In this document: one piece after another, positions 17,802 through 26,424 of the stretch
Layout: the number at the start of each line of letters is the position of its first letter
Numbering within the stretch: the stretch's first letter is position 1
NCBI RefSeq assembly: GCF_900103875.1
Contig: NZ_LT629705.1
Location: forward strand, 3,667,001 to 3,731,000
DNA length: 64,000 bases
Reading direction: 5' to 3'
Origin: Pseudomonas arsenicoxydans
Lineage (GTDB): Bacteria; Pseudomonadota; Gammaproteobacteria; Pseudomonadales; Pseudomonadaceae
Notes under the pieces: generated by a model
Told to the model about the DNA's origin: nothing
The model's input: only the letters and a program-made list of their open reading frames with translations
Database searches by the model: none
Position numbers and translations under genes: made by a program

Positions 17802-18217
17802 AAACGAAAACGTTCTTGCAGTGCACCGCAGGCTTGCTGCTGGGGCTCGGAAGTCAGGCTCTGGTCCAGGCCACGGAGCTGGTCTACACGCCGGTCAACC
17901 CCTCGTTCGGCGGTAACCCGTTGAACGGCACCTGGCTGCTCAACAACGCTCAGGCGCAAAACGATTATGACGATCCAGACCTGAAGAAGCGCACGACGGC
18001 GGCCGGGACGTCGGCACTGGAACGCTTCACCAGTCAGTTGCAATCGCGGTTGCTGGGGCAACTGCTGGACAACATCTCCACGGGCAATACCGGGAGCCTG
18101 TCCACCGACGCTTTTATTGTCAACGTCGTCGACGACTCGGGTGCACTGACCATTGAAGTCACGGACCGAGCGAGCGGTGAGGTTTCGGAAATCCAGGTGA
18201 ATGGCCTGACCCCTTGA
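17798..18217 (+). CDS. csgF: curli assembly factor CsgF
   Basis: 139 residues. Signal peptide about 1-24, then LVYTPVNPSFGGNPLNGTWLL, the conserved N-terminal CsgF segment that plugs into CsgG. The C-terminal half (DDSGALTIEVTDRASGEVSEIQVNG) is beta-rich as in other CsgF proteins. CsgF is surface-exposed and couples export to CsgB-dependent nucleation. Confidence 0.92.
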   Translation: MKTKTFLQCTAGLLLGLGSQALVQATELVYTPVNPSFGGNPLNGTWLLNNAQAQNDYDDPDLKKRTTAAGTSALERFTSQLQSRLLGQLLDNISTGNTGSLSTDAFIVNVVDDSGALTIEVTDRASGEVSEIQVNGLTP

Positions 18218-18248
18218 GGGGCATTTGGGTCGATGGGGAGTTAAGGAC

Positions 18249-19115
18249 ATGAAAAAAATAATAGCGCTAGGGCTGATGTTGGCGGCATTACAAGGGTGCA
18301 GTTTGCGTGACACGATGCCAGCCGAGCAGGACACCGAATCACCGACCCTGACACCTCGGGCGTCGACCTATTACGATTTGCTCAACATGCCACGTCCCAA
18401 GGGCCGGTTGATGGCGGTGGTGTACGGTTTCCGGGATCAGACCGGGCAGTACAAACCGACCCCGGCCAGTTCGTTTTCGACCAGTGTGACCCAGGGCGCG
18501 GCGAGCATGTTGATGGATGCGTTGCAGGCCAGTGGCTGGTTTGTGGTGCTGGAGCGGGAGGGGCTGCAGAACTTGCTGACCGAGCGCAAGATCATTCGCG
18601 CCTCGCAGAAGAAGCCTAATACGCCGGTGAATATCCAGGGTGAGTTGCCGCCGTTGCAGGCGGCGAATCTGATGCTGGAGGGCGGGATCATTGCTTATGA
18701 CACTAACGTGCGCAGTGGCGGGGAAGGGGCGCGGTATCTGGGGATTGATCTTTCTCGGGAGTATCGGGTGGATCAGGTGTCGGTGAATCTTCGTGCGGTG
18801 GATGTGCGCAGTGGGCAGGTGTTGGCGAATGTGATGACGAGCAAGACGATTTATTCGGTGGGCCGTAGTGCGGGGGTGTTCAAGTTTATCGAGTTCAAGA
18901 AGTTGCTTGAGGCTGAGGTGGGGTATACGACGAACGAGCCGGCGCAGTTGTGTGTGTTGTCGGCGATTGAGGCTGCGGTGGGGCATCTTTTGGCTCAGGG
19001 GATTGAGCGGCATTTGTGGCAGGTGGCGGGGGATAGTTCTTCGCCTGATAACAATGCGACGCTGGATCGGTATTTGACTCAGAACAAGGTTGTGCCTGAG
19101 GGGGAGGACGATTGA
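18249..19115 (+). CDS. csgG: curli export channel lipoprotein CsgG
   Basis: 288 residues, ATG at 18249 (TTAAGGA upstream). Lipoprotein signal ends at Cys17 (LQGC-SL). The family blocks VVYGFRDQTGQYKP, LQASGWFVVLEREGLQNLL and GIIAYDTNVRSGGEGARYLGI are present; these line the constriction and barrel of the nonameric outer-membrane pore. It is the last gene of the operon that starts at 9504. From about 18,600 its third codon positions shift from C to G/T, unlike the upstream genes. Confidence 0.94.
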   Translation: MKKIIALGLMLAALQGCSLRDTMPAEQDTESPTLTPRASTYYDLLNMPRPKGRLMAVVYGFRDQTGQYKPTPASSFSTSVTQGAASMLMDALQASGWFVVLEREGLQNLLTERKIIRASQKKPNTPVNIQGELPPLQAANLMLEGGIIAYDTNVRSGGEGARYLGIDLSREYRVDQVSVNLRAVDVRSGQVLANVMTSKTIYSVGRSAGVFKFIEFKKLLEAEVGYTTNEPAQLCVLSAIEAAVGHLLAQGIERHLWQVAGDSSSPDNNATLDRYLTQNKVVPEGEDD

Positions 19116-19598
19116 GCCGCCCGGCCTTTCCCCGTCCCCTGTAGGAGCTGTCGAGTGCAACGAGGCTGCGATCTCTTGATCTTGACCTTGACGGCCTGGT
19201 AGCCGATCAGGTTCTTGTTGGCCGAGTACATATCCATTTCTGCGGTAACGGCCACTTAGGGTTTCGCCCTTACGGCGACTCACTTTTTTTGACAAACGCC
19301 TCAAAAAAAGTAAGCAAAAAAAAGGCTCGCCCCGGCGTCCGGCCCCTCGCTTAGGCTCGGCGTTCCTTCGCTCCGGCATTCATCTGGGGGCATCGCCTCC
19401 GGTCGGCTTCGCTTCGACCTCCTCTCGATGTGTACGGCTTCGCCGCACGGCGCTACGCGCCTACCCCCCAGATGAACGCCTCCGCTCAGCCTCCCGAAGG
19501 GGCGGGTAGATCAAAAGCCAGATCAAGATCAAGAGCTGCAGGCGAGCTACCGCTCGGCCTGTTGAGTGGTGAGAAGCGTGCGGTATACCCCGATCTAC
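19116..19598. repeat. non-coding repeat-like element bounded by a 13-bp inverted repeat
   Basis: The left arm CTCTTGATCTTGA (19173-19185) and right arm TCAAGATCAAGAG (19523-19535) are perfect complements about 340 bp apart. The region opens with GTAGGAGCTG (19141), a start common to dispersed Pseudomonas intergenic repeats. The interior holds A-rich tracts and many short GC inverted repeats (for example GGCTTCGCCGCACGG) and no credible gene. I recall similar blocks in other fluorescent pseudomonads but cannot check copy number here. Confidence 0.5.
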
Positions 19599-19830
19599 TG
19601 TGGGAGCTGGCTTGCCAGCGATGGCGGCCTGACAGCCGACCAATCTCTCTCAGATGCACTCAATCCAACTGTGGGAGCTGGCTTGCCAGCGATGACGGCT
19701 TGCCAGCCGACCAGTCTCTTGCAGGTGTACACCGAACCTGTGGGAGCGAGCCTGCTCGCGATGGCGGTGTGTCATTCAGCATTGGTGGTGGCTGATACTC
19801 CGCTATCGCGAGCGGGCTCACTCCCACAGG
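19599..19830. repeat. cluster of four REP elements
   Basis: Three direct copies with the core TGTGGGAGC...GCGATG lie near 19600, 19670 and 19739, about 70 bp apart, and an inverted copy lies at about 19803-19829. Spacer sequences between the first and second copies are also related. They follow csgG and its non-coding tail. REP elements in Pseudomonas can stabilise or terminate transcripts. Confidence 0.8.
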
Positions 19831-19985
19831 GGATGTGTGCTGATTCTAGGGTGTTGTTTAATGGTGTTTAACGTTACTTCCTGAAAGCCACAGATCCTTG
19901 CGCCGTTGCCTACGACTGCGCCAGAATCCGCCGGCTTGTGCGCTTTGGGCCTGGTCTTTATCGTTTCCAGGTCGCTGAATTCAGC

Positions 19986-20146
19986 GGCCGGGTTTAGCGA
20001 CCCGGGCTATCCAAAGTGCATCAGTGCTCCAGGTTTTTTTGCAGACTTTTGACGTCTGCAATCACGTTATGGTGGCTGTATGCGGGAGACCTTCGGGTCT
20101 ACCGGGTGCCTTTGACCGGTTCGCTAACCTGCATGCAGCCGCCACC
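19986..20146 (+). ncRNA. structured RNA leader ahead of the DUF6124-type gene
   Basis: Several hairpins follow one another: CCGGGT/ACCCGG (19988-20005), GCAGAC/GTCTGC (20041-20059), then a branched unit closed by GGTGG (20071-20075) with CCACC (20142-20146), plus CTG/CAG and ATGC/GCAT. That unit holds two arms, AGACC-TTCG-GGTCT (20087-20100) and ACCGG...CCGGT (20101-20120). The density and nesting of stems argue for a real RNA. It ends about 55 bp before the start codon. It could be a cis-regulatory leader or a separate small RNA. Confidence 0.6.
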
Positions 20147-20200
20147 CTTACTTGTTTAGCGACAGGTGCTGGTGGCGCCATTTTTCAAAGGAGATTCACC

Positions 20201-20560
20201 ATGTTCAAATCCACCCCCAATCCCCCTGAACCCGACGACGTTTCCCCCTACGATCCCCTCGATCCGAAGAAACTCAACGAAGCCGCCGACCGCGCGCTGG
20301 ATCACTATCTCAATCCCTTTAAGTCCGCGATTCCACCACACAAGCCCAGCACCATTTACCTGATCGCTCCGGACATCGACACCGAAACCCTGTTGGCCAA
20401 CGCCTGCGAATCGCTGGCTTCGGCGAGTGTGATGGCGAGTGATTTCGCGGGCCAGTTGCAAGGCCCTCAACGCAACACGATGTTGGCGCTGCAGCAGATC
20501 ATCATGCTGGGCGAGTTGGCGGTGAATCGGGCGCTGGATAACGTCGATCCGCAGGGGTAA
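20201..20560 (+). CDS. small DUF6124-type protein
   Basis: 119 residues. I chose the ATG at 20201 because AAAGGAG lies just upstream. It begins MFKSTPNPPEPDD and contains AADRALDHYLNP and APDIDTETLLANACESLASASVMASD, the pattern of a small cytosolic family frequent in Pseudomonas and often carried behind a structured leader. It has no signal or membrane segment. Function unknown. Confidence 0.8.
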   Translation: MFKSTPNPPEPDDVSPYDPLDPKKLNEAADRALDHYLNPFKSAIPPHKPSTIYLIAPDIDTETLLANACESLASASVMASDFAGQLQGPQRNTMLALQQIIMLGELAVNRALDNVDPQG

Positions 20561-20590
20561 ACCCCGCCGCTGATCATTCGCGTGGGCACA

Positions 20591-20628
20591 AAAAAAACCG
20601 CGACCCCTTCACGGGTCGCGGTTTTTTT
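20591..20628. terminator. bidirectional Rho-independent terminator
   Basis: A7, then CCGCGACCC (20598-20606), loop CTTCAC, GGGTCGCGG (20613-20621), then T7. The U-tract on both strands serves the small gene on the plus strand and csgA on the minus strand. Confidence 0.93.
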
Positions 20629-20638
20629 ATGGCGCAGA

Positions 20639-22087
20639 TTACTGCTGCAACACAGTCGCCCGGTTGTCAGCCCCCAGTTGTTGAATCGTCGCCATCTGGG
20701 TCGTGCCGCTCTGATCGACACTGGCAATGTTGCCGGTGCCGCCCTGGGTCACGTAGGCGACGTTCATGGTGTCAGCCTGTTTGACGGTGATCATGTTGTC
20801 GCTGCCATACAGCTGCGTGGTGTACGCCTGGTTGCCGCTGCCCGACTGGTCGAACTCGGTGGTGTTGCCTGAGCCGTTGCTGGTGCCCTGGGCCAGGTTG
20901 GTGGTGCCGCGCTGGTCGGCGATCAGGATGTTATCGCTGCCGTTCTGATCGAAGTACAGCTCGTTGTAGTTGTCTGCCTGGCTGACCGTGGTTTTGTTGC
21001 CGCTGCCGGTTTGGTTGGTGGTCATGATGTGGCCGACGCCGTCTTGTTTGAAGCTTGCGATGTTGCCGTTGCCGGCCTGGGTGATGGTCGCGCGTTGGTT
21101 GCTGCCGAACTGGCCGCCCTGTTGCGGGCCTTTCCAGTTGCTGGCGTAGACCTTGTTTTCGCTGCCCACGGAAGTGGCGTTGAGCACGTGGCTGTCGCCG
21201 CTCTGGTAGGTGAAGTGGACGTTGCCGGTGCCTTGCTGGTACAGCGCGAGGACCGAGCCGACGGAGTCGAACTGGTCGGCGTAGATGGCGTTGACGTCGC
21301 CGACTTGCAGGACCTGGGCGTTGTTGTTCTGGCCGAAACTCTGGTCGACCACGGTTTCGTTGGTGTGCCCGTACTGGTTGACGGTGGCTTCGCTGGCGGT
21401 TTGTGCGCCTTGCCAGACTTCCGTGGCGTTGTAGTCGCCGAACTGGTTGACGGTGATGGTGCCGCCGATGCCATCGCGCTGGTCGCCATAGGCGTAGTTG
21501 CCTTCGCCGGCCTGGTTGAGGTTGATCTGGCCGCCCATGTGGGCGATCTGTTCGGCGGTCGCGTAGTTGGCGGTGCCGTACTGGATGATCATCGCGTTGT
21601 TACCGACGCCCAGTTGAATCTGTTCGATGTTGGCTTCGTTGTTGTCACCGAACTGGAAGGTCTGGCCTTTGGTGGCTTCCTGGCTGTCTTGATAGACGAA
21701 CGAGAAGTTGCCGCTGCCTTGCTGTTGTTGCAGCGCCTGGTTTCCACCCATGCCGATCGACTGGCTGGCATGGCTGGTGTTGAAGCTGCCGACCTGTTGT
21801 TGGGTGATGGTGCTGCCGTCTTCGAACAGTTGCTCGGCATAGCCGGCGTTGTAGTCGCCGATTTGATCCTGGGTGATGGTGCCGGTGGCGGTGTCTTGTA
21901 CCGCGGCGGCATCGTTGCCCTGGCCGAGTTGGTGTTGCGTGGCGGTGCTGAACGGGGCCGCTGTCTGTTTCACATCGGCGATGTTGGCGGTGCCGACCTG
22001 GGACTGGTTGGACACGCTGTCGTCGGCCATTGCCTGGGCGCTGACGATGACCAGTATGGCGGCGGTGAGGGGCGTCAGTTTGAACAT
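20639..22087 (-). CDS. csgA: giant major curlin subunit CsgA-like
   Basis: 482 residues, about three times the usual curlin length. Signal peptide about 1-21 (VIVSAQAMA-DD). The rest is about two dozen imperfect repeats of 18-22 residues with the curlin pattern Q.G..N.A...Q, for example QIGDYNAGYAEQ, QFGDNNEANIEQ, QAGNGNIASFKQ and YGSDNMITVKQ. Such repeats stack as amyloid beta-hairpins, with Gln and Asn ladders inside. It would be exported unfolded through CsgG and nucleated by CsgB. It is the last gene of the minus-strand operon and is followed by the terminator at 20591. Confidence 0.88.
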   Translation of the reverse strand: MFKLTPLTAAILVIVSAQAMADDSVSNQSQVGTANIADVKQTAAPFSTATQHQLGQGNDAAAVQDTATGTITQDQIGDYNAGYAEQLFEDGSTITQQQVGSFNTSHASQSIGMGGNQALQQQQGSGNFSFVYQDSQEATKGQTFQFGDNNEANIEQIQLGVGNNAMIIQYGTANYATAEQIAHMGGQINLNQAGEGNYAYGDQRDGIGGTITVNQFGDYNATEVWQGAQTASEATVNQYGHTNETVVDQSFGQNNNAQVLQVGDVNAIYADQFDSVGSVLALYQQGTGNVHFTYQSGDSHVLNATSVGSENKVYASNWKGPQQGGQFGSNQRATITQAGNGNIASFKQDGVGHIMTTNQTGSGNKTTVSQADNYNELYFDQNGSDNILIADQRGTTNLAQGTSNGSGNTTEFDQSGSGNQAYTTQLYGSDNMITVKQADTMNVAYVTQGGTGNIASVDQSGTTQMATIQQLGADNRATVLQQ

Positions 22088-22114
22088 GATGGATCCTCCA
22101 AGTGGTGCAGTGCT

Positions 22115-22576
22115 TTAGCGATATTGTTTGACCGAAACGCTCATGCCGTTCCCTGACTGGGTCACGGCGCTTGAAAGCCCCGTACCGGCCTGGTCGATGC
22201 TGGCGTCGTTGTTATTGCCGTTCTGGGAAATCTGCGCGCGGTTGTGGCTGCCGTTTTGTGTGATTGAGGCGGCGTTGCCACTGCCTTGCTGGGTGATCAT
22301 GGCCATCAGGTCGCTGCCTTGTTGCAGGATGTAGGCTTCCTGATTGCTGCCCGACTGGACGATGGTGCCGAGCAACGACTGACCGTTCTGTTGCAGCAGC
22401 GCCACGTTGGCCTGGCCGTTCTGGTCGATCAGCGCATGCTGACCCACCGGTGGCGGCAACTCGCCCAGATCGGCGGCGGGTGCCAGGTCGTCGTTGTCCA
22501 TCAAATCGTCGGCGCGCACGCCGGCACTGCTGCAAAGCAGAAGCAGGCAGAGCAAGGTGGCGGTCGACATTTTCAT
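22115..22576 (-). CDS. csgB: curlin nucleator CsgB-like
   Basis: 153 residues. Signal peptide about 1-22, then an acidic linker (DDLMDNDDLAPAADLGELPPP), then about eight curlin repeats (QNGQANVALLQ, QQGSGNAASIT, QNGSHNRAQIS, QNGNNNDASID). It ends in VSVKQYR; the basic, less regular last repeat fits a cell-anchored nucleator such as CsgB. It lies 27 bp upstream of csgA in the same direction. Confidence 0.82.
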   Translation of the reverse strand: MKMSTATLLCLLLLCSSAGVRADDLMDNDDLAPAADLGELPPPVGQHALIDQNGQANVALLQQNGQSLLGTIVQSGSNQEAYILQQGSDLMAMITQQGSGNAASITQNGSHNRAQISQNGNNNDASIDQAGTGLSSAVTQSGNGMSVSVKQYR

Positions 22577-22601
22577 GGTGTTGTCCTTGGGAAGAGGCCA
22601 G

Positions 22602-22628
22602 CCCCACCCACCGGATCGGCGGGTGGGG
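22602..22628. terminator. strong GC hairpin between the large exported protein gene and csgB
   Basis: CCCCACCC and GGGTGGGG pair with further CCG/CGG pairing in between. There is no T-tract on the minus strand after the stem. It more likely sets the ratio of upstream and curlin messages (processing or attenuation) than fully ends transcription. Confidence 0.5.
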
Positions 22629-22635
22629 CGAGGGC

Positions 22636-24879
22636 TCAGTTGGCGGTGACCGTCACGGTGCGCACGGTGCCTTGGGACGAGCTAATGGTCGCTGTCGGGT
22701 TGGCTGACGGGATCACCGTGGTGGTGTTATTTACCGTCAACCGCCAGCGTCCGGTCACGGGCACAGTGGTGGTGCCCAGGGTCGCCAGCCCGGTCGGGGT
22801 GCTGACCTGCACGGTGATGGTGTTGCCGGTGGTCACCGATGAGGTGCCCGCGAAGTCCCAGGTGAAGCGGTTGTTGGAACGGGCCGACACGGTGGCGGTG
22901 GTCACGGTGAAGGTTTCCGCAGCAGGCCTTGGCGAGACTTGCACCGTGACCGTCGCCGGTGTCGACAGGGCGCCGAAGCTGTCCCGGGCGATGTAGGTGA
23001 AGGTTGTGGTGAAGGCCGTTGTGACCGTGGCCGGTGGCGTGTAGGTGATCACCGTGCCGTCGGTGCTGACGGTGCCGCGACCTGCTGCCGGTTGCGTCAG
23101 GCTGGCGACGCCCAGCGGCACGTTGCCTTCCGGATCGGTGTCGTTGGCCAGCACGTTGATCGGTATCGCCACGCCCAGGGTCGCGACGGCGTCGTTGACT
23201 GCCACCGGTGGCCGGTTAGGCGCCACGGTGATGGTCACGGTGGCTGGTGTGGTCGAGGCCAGGCCTTTGACGTCTTGGGCCTTGTAGGTGAAGGTCGTTG
23301 TCAGCGGTGCGTTGACCACGGCGGGCGGGGTATAGACCACCGCAGTCGTGCCGCTCAATGCCACGGTGCCTTGCCCGGCAGCCGGTTGGGTCAGCGCGGT
23401 GATGCTCAACGGCGTGTTGCCGTCTGGGTCACTGTCGTTGGCCAGCAGGTTGAGGGTGATCGGCACGCCGAAGCTGGTACTGCCGGTGTCGGCGACGGAG
23501 AGCGGCGCCTGGTTTTCGCCGGTGTCCGGTGCCGTCCCGACGACCACGACAGGCTCGGTATCACTGCCGCCGGCAGCGGATTTGACGGTGACGGTGGCCG
23601 GTGGCTGGGTCAGGTCGGAAACGGTGATTTTTTGCAGGGTGCCGGATTTCGACAGGCGTCCGTACCCTTGCGCAACCATGTCCGGCACCGCTACTTCGTC
23701 CGTGGAGGTGGCCTCGATCAGCAGGCTGTGATTGCTCCAGTTGTAGCGAGCAGTCTGGATTTTCACCACGTCTGTGAGTTTGCTCGACACCGCCGTTGGC
23801 CGGGTGGTGCCGGCCGGGTTGGTGGCGGTCACCACCACGACCGAAGGCACGGGGCCGTTGATCAGGTGATTGCCGAAGAACGAGCCATTGTTGTCACCGA
23901 CCAGGTTGGTCTGGCAGGGCGTAGGCGGTGGTCCGGGGACCAGGGCGAGGGTTTCGCGAAAGCACAGGCTCGAGCTGTTGTCGGCAGAGCCGAAGACTTC
24001 GACCCGAGTGCTGCTGCCGGTGCCGGAGGAGGTGCGGCGGTACGTGGCGCGGTTGACCTCCACATGGGTCTGTGCGCGGTTGTCGAGGACTTTGCCGGAG
24101 ACGGTGAAGAGGCTGGTCTGGATGGTCCCCGCCGGTCCTTGGATGCGCACGAAGTTAGTGTTGTTGGGGCTACCGGTGACCGCTTCGGTGAGGTTCGGGT
24201 CACCGATAAAGGTTTCTACCGACCCGGTGTCCGGGTTCACTTCAGTGTAAGGGCCGTTGACGCTGCGCAGGAATGGCCCGATGGCGCCGTTGAGCGCTCC
24301 GGTGAAATTGCCCGGTGCACCGATGCCGACATCTTTGGTGATGTTGATCGCACGACGGCCCGGGGTGGTGACGTTGACCGTTTCCACGCCGTACGGGTGG
24401 GTAATGGTGTAAGTCCCGGCGGTAGGCACGTTCACCCGGATGCGGATCCGCGCGAAGCTTTGCTGATCGCCATCGACAGGGGTGCCCGAGGCGAATGCCG
24501 CTTCGACCCCGGCCACGTAGGCGTCCATCCCGTAGCCAGCGGCGTTATTGGGAATCGTGGCGTCGGCCAGGAACCAGAAGCCTTCGTCTGGCCAGTTGTC
24601 CGGGAACACCATCGGCAGGGTGTCATCGAAAATGCCCGGAGTCGGCAGCAGGGTGCACATGTAGGCCGGCGGCGTGGCGGCCGGCACCCGCGAACTCGTG
24701 GCGCGCGACTGGCACAGTTCCATCGACAGCAAGTTGTTGTCCTGATACCACATCGGGAATTTCCCGGTGGCGAAGGTGTAGGGGCCGGGGTCGACGGCAG
24801 CGAGTTGCGCAAAAGCACTGCCGGACAGCGATAGAGTCAGTCCCAGGGCGTTGAGCGCCAGGCGTGGCCAGTTGTTCAT
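22636..24879 (-). CDS. large exported protein with tandem cadherin/Ig-like domains, surface candidate A
   Basis: 747 residues, ATG at 24879 after AGGAGG. Signal peptide about 1-24. Residues about 25-430 are a module shared with the neighbouring gene (AVDPGPY, PTPGIFDDT, FARIRIRV, TYTITHPYGVE, TPGRRAIN, GPFLRSVNGPYTE). After that come two repeats of about 95 residues of the bacterial cadherin-like/Ig type (VNDAVATLGVAIPINVLANDTDPEGN, TFTYIARD), then a Thr/Val-rich C-terminal domain. No anchor is seen. Likely secreted or surface-bound, perhaps through the export machine encoded opposite or by binding the amyloid. Function unknown. Confidence 0.72.
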   Translation of the reverse strand: MNNWPRLALNALGLTLSLSGSAFAQLAAVDPGPYTFATGKFPMWYQDNNLLSMELCQSRATSSRVPAATPPAYMCTLLPTPGIFDDTLPMVFPDNWPDEGFWFLADATIPNNAAGYGMDAYVAGVEAAFASGTPVDGDQQSFARIRIRVNVPTAGTYTITHPYGVETVNVTTPGRRAINITKDVGIGAPGNFTGALNGAIGPFLRSVNGPYTEVNPDTGSVETFIGDPNLTEAVTGSPNNTNFVRIQGPAGTIQTSLFTVSGKVLDNRAQTHVEVNRATYRRTSSGTGSSTRVEVFGSADNSSSLCFRETLALVPGPPPTPCQTNLVGDNNGSFFGNHLINGPVPSVVVVTATNPAGTTRPTAVSSKLTDVVKIQTARYNWSNHSLLIEATSTDEVAVPDMVAQGYGRLSKSGTLQKITVSDLTQPPATVTVKSAAGGSDTEPVVVVGTAPDTGENQAPLSVADTGSTSFGVPITLNLLANDSDPDGNTPLSITALTQPAAGQGTVALSGTTAVVYTPPAVVNAPLTTTFTYKAQDVKGLASTTPATVTITVAPNRPPVAVNDAVATLGVAIPINVLANDTDPEGNVPLGVASLTQPAAGRGTVSTDGTVITYTPPATVTTAFTTTFTYIARDSFGALSTPATVTVQVSPRPAAETFTVTTATVSARSNNRFTWDFAGTSSVTTGNTITVQVSTPTGLATLGTTTVPVTGRWRLTVNNTTTVIPSANPTATISSSQGTVRTVTVTAN

Positions 24880-24914
24880 GATGCCTCCTGATGAGGATCT
24901 GGGCATGTGAGCGT

Positions 24915-26261
24915 TCATGGCAGGATGACCACTTCTTCGGTATCGGTGCCGCCATTGGAGGACGTCACGCGAACCTTGGCCGGTGGAATGGGCGAGATGC
25001 CGGTCGCCAGGGTTTTCACTGCGCCGTCACCACTGAGGGCGCCGATGGCGGCGCCGCTGCCGGACGTCGCGGTGAGCACCGGTGGCGAGGTTTCATCACT
25101 GGTGGAGGCCACGATCGTGAGTTGCCCGGTGTTCAGGCTGTACTCGGCGCGCTGGATGACCACCAGATCCGATAACGGCATCGACAGGGTGGTGGGCGTG
25201 CTGCTGGGGATGGCCACGTGGTTGTCCGCGGTCAGTTGCAAGGTGGTGGGCAAGCTCGGGTTTGTCGACGACTGGGCGTACCAGCTGCCGGTGCCGTTGA
25301 GTTCTGTCAGGTTCAACACCGGATTGTTGCTGGTCAGGGCGACGGTGCCTGGAGGCGGCGGCGCCAGGACGAACACGTCTTGCTGGGCCACTGGCGCACT
25401 GTCGCCGGCCTTGCGCGAATAGGTGCTGCGCTGGGTGATCATCGGTGTCGGCCGCACGACCGTGGACAACTTGCCGGAGATGGCGAATGCCGTGGTGGTC
25501 AGGTCGATCCCGTTGGGGCCTTCGATGCGGATGAAGTTGGTGTTGAACGGACTGCCGGTCACGGCTTCCGAGAGGTTCGGGTCGCCGATGAATTGCTCGG
25601 CGGAACCGGTCACCGGATTGGTTTCGGTGTAAGGGCCGTTAACGCTGCGCAGGAACGGTCCGACGTCACCCTTGAGGGCGCCGTCGTAGGTTTTCGGCAC
25701 GCCGATACCGATGTCGCGGGTCATGTTGATCGCCCGTCGCCCGGGGGTGTCAACGTTGAACACATCGACGCCATAAGGGTGGGTGATGACATAGGTCCCG
25801 GCCGCGGGCACATCGACGCGAATGCGGATCCGGGCGAAGCTGATCTGATCACCTTCCACCGGGTCACCACCGCTGAAGGCGGCTTCCACCGCGCTGACAT
25901 AGGTCAGGTCGATGCCCCTGGCCGCGTCGACGATGGCACCGTCGGCGGTGAACCAGAAGGCCTCATCCGGGAAGTTGGTGGGAAAGACCAGTGGTTTGGT
26001 GTCGTCGAAAATTCCGGGCGCCGGCAGCAGGTTGCACATGTACGTCGGTGCGCCAGGAGCACTTGGCACGCGCGAACTGACCGCCTTGGACAGGCACAGG
26101 TCGAGGGTTCGACCATGGGTGTCCTGATACCAGCCGGCAAAGGAACCGATGGCAGGTTGATAGGGGCCGGGATCGACCGCAAACAGCGCTGCCTGGGCAA
26201 TACCTTGGGCAAGCGCGCTGACGACCAGGGCGGCCGCCGTTTTGGACAGTAAAGGGTGCAT
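24915..26261 (-). CDS. exported paralogue of the shared module, surface candidate B
   Basis: 448 residues. I chose the ATG at 26261 because GAGGGA precedes it and a signal peptide (about 1-24, SALAQGIAQA) begins there. It is collinear with the first 430 residues of the next gene (AVDPGPYQPAIG, PAPGIFDDTKPLVFP, FARIRIRVDVPAAGTYVI, TPGRRAINMTRDIG) but lacks the cadherin-like repeats. It ends with GTDTEEVVILP, like the region just before the repeats in the paralogue. It is the first gene behind the sigma54 promoter at 26321. Function unknown; the conserved cysteines hint at a disulfide-stabilised fold. Confidence 0.72.
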   Translation of the reverse strand: MHPLLSKTAAALVVSALAQGIAQAALFAVDPGPYQPAIGSFAGWYQDTHGRTLDLCLSKAVSSRVPSAPGAPTYMCNLLPAPGIFDDTKPLVFPTNFPDEAFWFTADGAIVDAARGIDLTYVSAVEAAFSGGDPVEGDQISFARIRIRVDVPAAGTYVITHPYGVDVFNVDTPGRRAINMTRDIGIGVPKTYDGALKGDVGPFLRSVNGPYTETNPVTGSAEQFIGDPNLSEAVTGSPFNTNFIRIEGPNGIDLTTTAFAISGKLSTVVRPTPMITQRSTYSRKAGDSAPVAQQDVFVLAPPPPGTVALTSNNPVLNLTELNGTGSWYAQSSTNPSLPTTLQLTADNHVAIPSSTPTTLSMPLSDLVVIQRAEYSLNTGQLTIVASTSDETSPPVLTATSGSGAAIGALSGDGAVKTLATGISPIPPAKVRVTSSNGGTDTEEVVILP

Positions 26262-26320
26262 GAGTATTCCCTCTATCAGAGTACCTGTCCCGTGGGGATG
26301 GGTCAGTTGGGAGGGCTTCG

Positions 26321-26335
26321 GCAACTTCCATACCA
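26321..26335 (-). promoter_or_regulatory. sigma54 (-24/-12) promoter of the surface-protein/curlin operon
   Basis: On the minus strand it reads TGGTATGGAAGTTGC, which has every invariant base of TGGYAYG-N4-TTGC. It lies 60 bp before the ATG at 26261. This is the best sigma54 match in the window. Confidence 0.78.
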
Positions 26336-26424
26336 ATTTTTCAAAACCACCGGCAGAGGCCCGCAGTGAAGGCGTGCGGCGCACAATCGGCTGGACCGTG
26401 CAAAGCGCGCGAGCGGGCGACTGT

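Noticed and set aside
19430..19871. Short open frames in the region after csgG
   Set aside because: They run through REP elements and inverted repeats, have no ribosome sites, and translate REP sequence.
21011..22156. 381-residue plus-strand frame opposite csgA
   Set aside because: Its repetitive Val/Asp/Gly pattern is just the reverse of the curlin repeats.
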